This document shows, one piece after another, positions 59,230 to 64,000 of a stretch of 64,000 bases of DNA (the stretch's first letter is position 1; each line of letters starts with the position of its first letter). Source of the DNA: Zoroaster sp. YZ-2022 (taxonomy: Eukaryota > Echinodermata > Asteroidea > Forcipulatida > Zoroasteridae); assembly GCA_029582265.1 (NCBI GenBank), contig CM055823.1:8540020-8604019 (forward strand). Direction: 5' to 3'. The notes beneath the pieces are model-generated. The model had not been told where the DNA came from, searched no databases, and saw nothing but the letters and a program-made list of their open reading frames with translations. The position numbers and the translations under genes are program-made.

Positions 59230-60030
59230 CGGGGCTTTCTGCAGCATCCACGAATTATGCTGCACATGATGACATCACTAACACGAAAATAGTTAGTTCC
59301 TAGACGACAGTCTTAGCTGACAAGTAGCGCAACAGCCTAGAGCCAGACTATAGGCGTGTACTAATAATATTATATTATTAAGTAGGTACAGCTCAGCTAG
59401 CTAGCTAGCTCCTCGGCCGCTCCAGGTACGTTCTGGTGTACGTGTGCGCGAGCGCAGCCCATTTCTAGCTGCAGTAAATACAGGTAGGCTTACTACTAGT
59501 ACTAGTACAGTACTACTATACTAGTCGCCGTCCGGGTCAGTCAATTCTCACCGAAGTATAGTGCAGCTATTTCATTAACCGCGTCCGAGGAACTTCGTCT
59601 TAACTTAACTCAGCGGTGCTTAGATCAGTCAGAAGATCACTGGGGAGTCAGCACTACGAATGGTGAGTATAGTTGTGGGGGTATAATTATACCCTTATAA
59701 AAGTTTCACAGTGTCGTCACACACTGAAACCTCGCTCTGCAATCTCTTAAAGTTTTAGATTGAAATTCACTCTAACCATGCTAACCAATTGAAACTAATG
59801 ACACAATGTTCATAATTTGTCACTTGTTTCAATCGGTTAGAGTGAATTTCAATTTAAAACTTTGCACAGTGTACTCCATCATTGTCCATGTCCACCCAGT
59901 CGTCACACTGTGGCCTCACTGTGTGCTCTAATCTCTGTGTGTGACACTATGAATTTGGAGTAGGGAAGTTATTCTTTACAAGTTACAGAGGTACATTGGG
60001 GATATTGTGCCGGCAACTATAATCACCTAT
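59230..60030. repeat. Diverged duplicate of the block at 21480-21850
   Basis: Contains gtcagtcaattctcaccgaa, tatagtgcag, ctcagcggtgctt, ggggagtcagc, ttattctttaca and gtgccggcaact in the order seen at 21.6-21.85 kb. A MITE (59749-59863) is inserted or present only here. No ORF of note. Confidence 0.6.
59749..59863. mobile_element. 115-bp hairpin MITE
   Basis: aaagttttagattgaaattc at the left and gaatttcaatttaaaacttt at the right. The arms pair through actctaacc/ggttagagt and on to ccaattgaaac/gtttcaatcgg, leaving little loop. Confidence 0.8.
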
Positions 60031-60841
60031 TCCTTAAACTTGGGAAGGTACACAGTTGGTAATGTTGGCAAAACTGCTTCCATGGCCGGGCATGATGGGT
60101 AACATAAAACAACCAATTTGTGAATGTTTCAGCTCAATACAGAGTCCAAGTCATGAGAAAAGTGTGAAAAAAACATTCACAATATTTTATGAAAGACTTG
60201 AAGCAAAAAGTTGTCAACTTTGTGTATTTTTCAGAACACATCAGACATAATAATATTTCAGAATAATTGGTTTATAGAGGAGCATCAAGAAACTATTAAT
60301 AACTGAACTTTGTTCATTTTTAGAGAGGTTACGTCATTAGACATTAGTAAGCTAAACAATAAGTTTTATTATCTCAACCCAAAGGTAAAATATTGTAAAA
60401 AGTCATTTTATTCGAGCCACTTTTGTCTCAAATTAAAAAAGCCAAGGTCCACTTTAGGGGGAAACAAATATAACATTAACTCAGGCAACAGTATCAATAT
60501 TTTCAGTGTTATTTACACACTTTATGGCCAATACTTGGGTTATTTTGTCCACTGAAGGGGTGACTTTCAAAGGGCGATATTTAAACGTATGACAGCTCAA
60601 AATGAATATATCACGACACGGATGGTGTACATTTAAGCGGTCTTGTACTTTAACTCAAAAGTTAAGTTATTGTCATATAAGAAAATTATACAAGGCATGG
60701 GAATGCTTTAACTTGCAAAGTCAAATAAAGAAACAAATAACTATGTATAGCACAAGTGTAATTGAATGACCTCTATCAATGTGAAGTTAATAAATCACAG
60801 ACTTGACCCAGTCTTTTCATCATTCAAATAATGTAAGAAAA

Positions 60842-61143
60842 TTAACCCTCCTACTAGTACTACTACAAGGGTCAAAATCAGTCAAAATTTTGATATACTT
60901 CCCAAGTGCACTTAAAAGTCAAACACTGTCAAACCTTACGTGCAGTAAGTACATTTACAGGTCAAAATGAGTTGACTGTTTTTGACTGGTAAAAGCATTG
61001 TCTGGTATTGTTCAGGGTGGTCAAAATGACAGTCAAAAATGCCCCTGTCTGCACATTTGGGTCAACAGTCAAAACAGGCAGTTGACTGGTTTTGACCTCT
61101 ACAGCAACTTCCCACTAAAGTGCAGCAATAGTAGGAGGGTTGG
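60842..61143 (-). mobile_element. TTAA/CCCTCCTA MITE, subfamily B, copy 2
   Basis: TTAA-CCCTCCTACTAG at the left and AGTAGGAGGG-TT at the right, with the final TTAA decayed. Interior words (tactacaagggtcaaaat, tgtctggtattgttcaggg) match the reverse complement of 33128-33417. Confidence 0.85.
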
Positions 61144-61907
61144 GTGAATATAATAAGAAATATAATCAAAAAGATTAACTAGATAAATTAAAGATAAAAA
61201 TAATAATCAGTCAAACAGTGAAGAATAAGAAATTATGTAAACGGCAATGGATAAAACTAAGTAACTAAAATAAAATACAAGTATTTTAGGCTAAGTTGTT
61301 ATTGACACAATGCTCTAGAAAGTTAAATACCCAAGAGGATAATAAAACTGGTGGTTATTCCTCATGGTTGCTTAATGGAATGAGAAATTAGAAATGATCA
61401 CATATCAATTGCTGGAGAATACTTAAATCAGAACAACCAAACTATTATCGATAACAAAGCAATATCAATGGACAGAATTTGTGTGCAACCCTATAGGCAA
61501 TTGATAATTAGATTTCATATGCTCTAGAAACACTCGGCTAATACTAGTCTAGGGACTTGATACTCCAGAAATGAAATGAGCATGCCATAATAGATCAAGG
61601 TTTCTTGCACCACTACCAAGTACAGTTGTACCAATAACCTTCAACCTTTCACTGGCAGCTAAGGAAAACCACATGTTATTATGGCAAGGTTACTCCTATA
61701 GTTGATACTGTATAATATTTTAAGTGGTGGTATAAGGTTAAAGAAAAGCAGTTTGATCACAGTACTAAATTTATGAATGTTTCCAAACTAAATTTACTAA
61801 GTACTGTATAAAATACTAAACTATGGTGAATATTCTACAGTAGATCAGATAATATAAAACTGTATCCATCCTTAAAGGAGCATACTCATACAAAGTGATA
61901 AAGTAAA
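61144..61907. other. Unassigned non-coding stretch
   Basis: AT-rich, with no ORF, array or inverted repeat recognised. Confidence 0.5.
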
Positions 61908-61955
61908 ACCCCAACTCCCTAGGCCCATTTGCTTACACATAACCTGAATCCTTCC
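61908..61955. repeat. Dispersed repeat fragment (pair with 42306-42352)
   Basis: aactccctaggcccatttgc plus ttacacataacctgaatcct, as at 42.3 kb. Confidence 0.8.
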
Positions 61956-61974
61956 TAACACCCTACTACCCAGT

Positions 61975-62365
61975 GCGCAAGCCGCTGGCGCGCCGCCAGC
62001 GGCTGGAAAGTGGCTGCGCGGCATCGGCACGCCGCCCGCAATCGACAGTGGTCCGCCGATGGTAGCAGCCAGATAACCGAGCAGTAATTCATCATCGGTT
62101 TGCCGCTTGTGGACCGCTCACGGACCAGCGTATGGTCGTGCAGCCGAAGTCGGCCCGACGGAGGACCGGCACGACAATTAATATTATTATCAAGATCAAT
62201 TTAAGCTTTGTTGTAATTTACTTTTAAGGGGAAATATGCCAACGGGAGGTGAGATTCAGTTTGAGAGTAAACGTTACTTGATCGTTGGCGTTTTTTTTTT
62301 TCCTTTTGTAACTTTTTTAAGCCGCCGCTGGTCCGAACATGGTCCGACCTCGGGCCGCCTGCAGT
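61975..62365. other. GC-rich island with inverted repeat, possible promoter region
   Basis: Sharp rise in G+C and CpG compared with its surroundings. Includes the palindrome agccgctggc-gcgcc-gccagcggct near 61980-62005 and repeated ggtccg/cggacc words through 62365. It could be a promoter CpG cluster or a GC-rich MITE; the repeated inverted words slightly favour the latter. Confidence 0.45.
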
Positions 62366-63009
62366 ATTGATTTTTTATAAATCCCTCCTGTAATAATAAC
62401 AAATAAAAAATAAACTACTAAAATGTGTTTAAATGTATTAATCGTGTGATGGAACATGGATGGAACATGGATGGAACGACCACAGTGTGTTTTCTTTCGT
62501 CGTCCGTGGTCTTATAATTTTTTTTCTCTGGATCGGTGGAGCTGGGCGATCCGGTCATTGCGTAACGTTACACATAAATTGCTCGGATCGTACCCAAAGC
62601 TTCTATAGTAAAAAATACCAGGCTGTTCACTCGGTCCCACCATACCACCAAACCAAAGGTTGGATGAGACCGGTGGGGCCGAGCGAAACTGGGCGGTACA
62701 CTTCCGGGCAGAGGGTCGGGAACGATCTAGTGAACACTAACTGCAGCAAGCATGCAATAAACAAGCAATGTGTGATATCTGTGTGACGTATCCACCTGAA
62801 CGCGTGATCGACTGCGCATCCTCATTGGCTGTGTTGCGTTGACGCACATTTTTCACACATCTTAGATGCAGCCACGATTGCCAAAATTTATCGATAACGT
62901 CAGTGTGTGATATAAGTTCATTTTCTTCATTTTTGAAAGCAAATATTCTTCAAAAAATCTCACCTCTTTGACGGTTGGAGGACTACGTTAATTTCAGGTG
63001 AGTTTTTAG
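62366..63009. other. Unassigned stretch
   Basis: A 108-codon ORF at 62460-62786 has no recognised domain. A donor-like caggtgagtt lies at about 62996. Possibly the 5' region of a gene extending right, but no exon is demonstrable. Confidence 0.35.
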
Positions 63010-63105
63010 ATGGAAACCAGTCATAACTTTGCAGATATGACCATGGGTGGCATGGCTACTCCAGGCCGCCTCTCCCGAACCGCATGGAGTGACATGAGTG
63101 TGTAA
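63010..63105 (+). CDS. Possible 31-aa small ORF of unknown function
   Basis: ATG to TAA with balanced composition (DMTMGGMATPGRLSRTAWSD) in an otherwise AT-rich area, just downstream of the GC-rich island and a donor-like site. I do not recognise it. It could be an upstream ORF, a first coding exon read past its donor, or chance. Confidence 0.2.
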   Translation: METSHNFADMTMGGMATPGRLSRTAWSDMSV

Positions 63106-64000
63106 ATTAAAGGGATCGTATATGTTTGGTATGTATTTGGAACCGTATGTTTGTTTCAATTCTATATAACTGTAGAAAGTAGGCAGCCTAGAAAGTATAC
63201 CATTAAAACTAGCGAAAGTAATTGTTCTTTAAACATTACGATTTTCAAGTTTCCCGCCCAACGGAAAAGAAAAACCTTGATAAATTCCCATTTGGGAGCA
63301 TTCGTGTAAAATCACATAGGCCCCATAACAATCGTAACAATTAAAATCGATACCCGACCATACCGAATATTTTCGTATGTACAGTATGCTGTGATAAATA
63401 AGTTCTGAATTACCGAAAAGTATTACGGGTTCAATTAGCGTAAGAATCGATGTCTATCACTGGTATACCGCAATACATATGGACATGACGTGTTTCACAT
63501 CGGGAACCAGTACAGAAACAGTGTTTTCAAGATGGCTTACATGTATTCTCTACCGTCTGTAACGTTAGGCCTAGTGCTAGTTCTAACACACGAGAGTTTT
63601 TACATTTGCGGTGATTTCATCGTTCAGAAAGTGAAATAGAGAGGACTCTTTTTTCTTGATCTAATCTGCTAATTCAGTAAGGATGTTTTTTACAAGGTAG
63701 GCTATAGTTGAGTTTTTTTGCACAACACTCTACGGGCACGCAATTGCTGATACTACAGTTTCAGTAACGTTAATCGTTATGTTTCATGTTTATGTTGTCA
63801 AAGTCTATTTCACTAAAATTCTATCAACGAAGAAACACAAACGGCAATAGAAACATATTGGATTAGAATAGAATTAATTTAGGATATATGTCTACGATCA
63901 GCCAATGAGGTAAAAAAAAATGTTTAACTACGTCTAACGTTACTCGTTAGGGCATGCATGTTCATTGGGCCTAGTAAAGCCTAAAGGCCTAGTATTAACG
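63106..64000. other. Unassigned right edge
   Basis: No ORF above background, array or inverted repeat recognised. Confidence 0.5.

Noticed and set aside
62460..62786. 108-codon ORF near the GC-rich island
   Set aside because: No domain or splice support and a mixed composition; I could not support it as a gene.

Overview
This is eukaryotic nuclear DNA, AT-rich and mostly non-coding, with spliced gene fragments, long tandem arrays, dense inverted-repeat elements and a 500-base assembly gap (15225-15724). The transposon mix (P, Harbinger, ISL2EU-like, hAT, Penelope-like), frequent tacatgta words and an NLR-type leucine-rich-repeat fragment fit a marine invertebrate, probably a deuterostome. 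I cannot name the species. Only one likely host gene is visible, and nearly everything else recognisable is mobile or repetitive.

Left part (1-15 kb): an inverted-repeat element; a 58-bp and a ~110-bp minisatellite; then a 5.1 kb Harbinger/PIF transposon (4541-9644). It carries a decayed MADF/SANT-like gene on + and a decayed HARBI1-type transposase on -. It sits inside a ~157-bp tandem repeat whose neighbouring units preserve the empty TTA target site. A ~47-bp satellite of about 29 units (11780-13172) follows and starts exactly at the end of a small TTAA-type element.

Middle (15-32 kb): the 3' part of an LRR gene resumes straight after the gap. After it come a TIR element invaded by a 29-bp minisatellite, an 80-bp minisatellite, a foldback element, a truncated Penelope-like reverse transcriptase, several MITEs and degenerate repeats.

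32.9-39.6 kb: an ISL2EU-like DNA transposon. It holds an intact single-exon 460-aa transposase (THAP zinc finger plus DDE_Tnp_4 domain) on -, and a convergent broken YqaJ-nuclease/PHD-finger gene on +. Direct copies of a tgacagacgggac motif lie near both ends. A TTAA MITE and a LINE 3' end are nested inside it.

39.7-47.7 kb: tandem arrays (118 bp; 68 bp with alternating variants), a near-perfect 194-bp palindrome, and foldback elements.

47.8-56.4 kb: remains of a hAT transposon (C-terminal dimerisation domain on -) that appear to contain a 5.84 kb P-element-type transposon (50084-55925). The P element has 43-bp TIRs, a perfect 8-bp target duplication and a spliced THAP/P transposase gene broken by single-base frameshifts.

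56-64 kb: a second copy of the 17.4 kb TIR element carrying a Harbinger MITE at a provable insertion site, a second copy of a sequence block from 21.5 kb, more MITEs, and a GC-rich island that may mark a promoter near the right edge. The window is best read as a nested transposon graveyard with one intact transposase ORF and two unrelated THAP-domain transposons about 11 kb apart.
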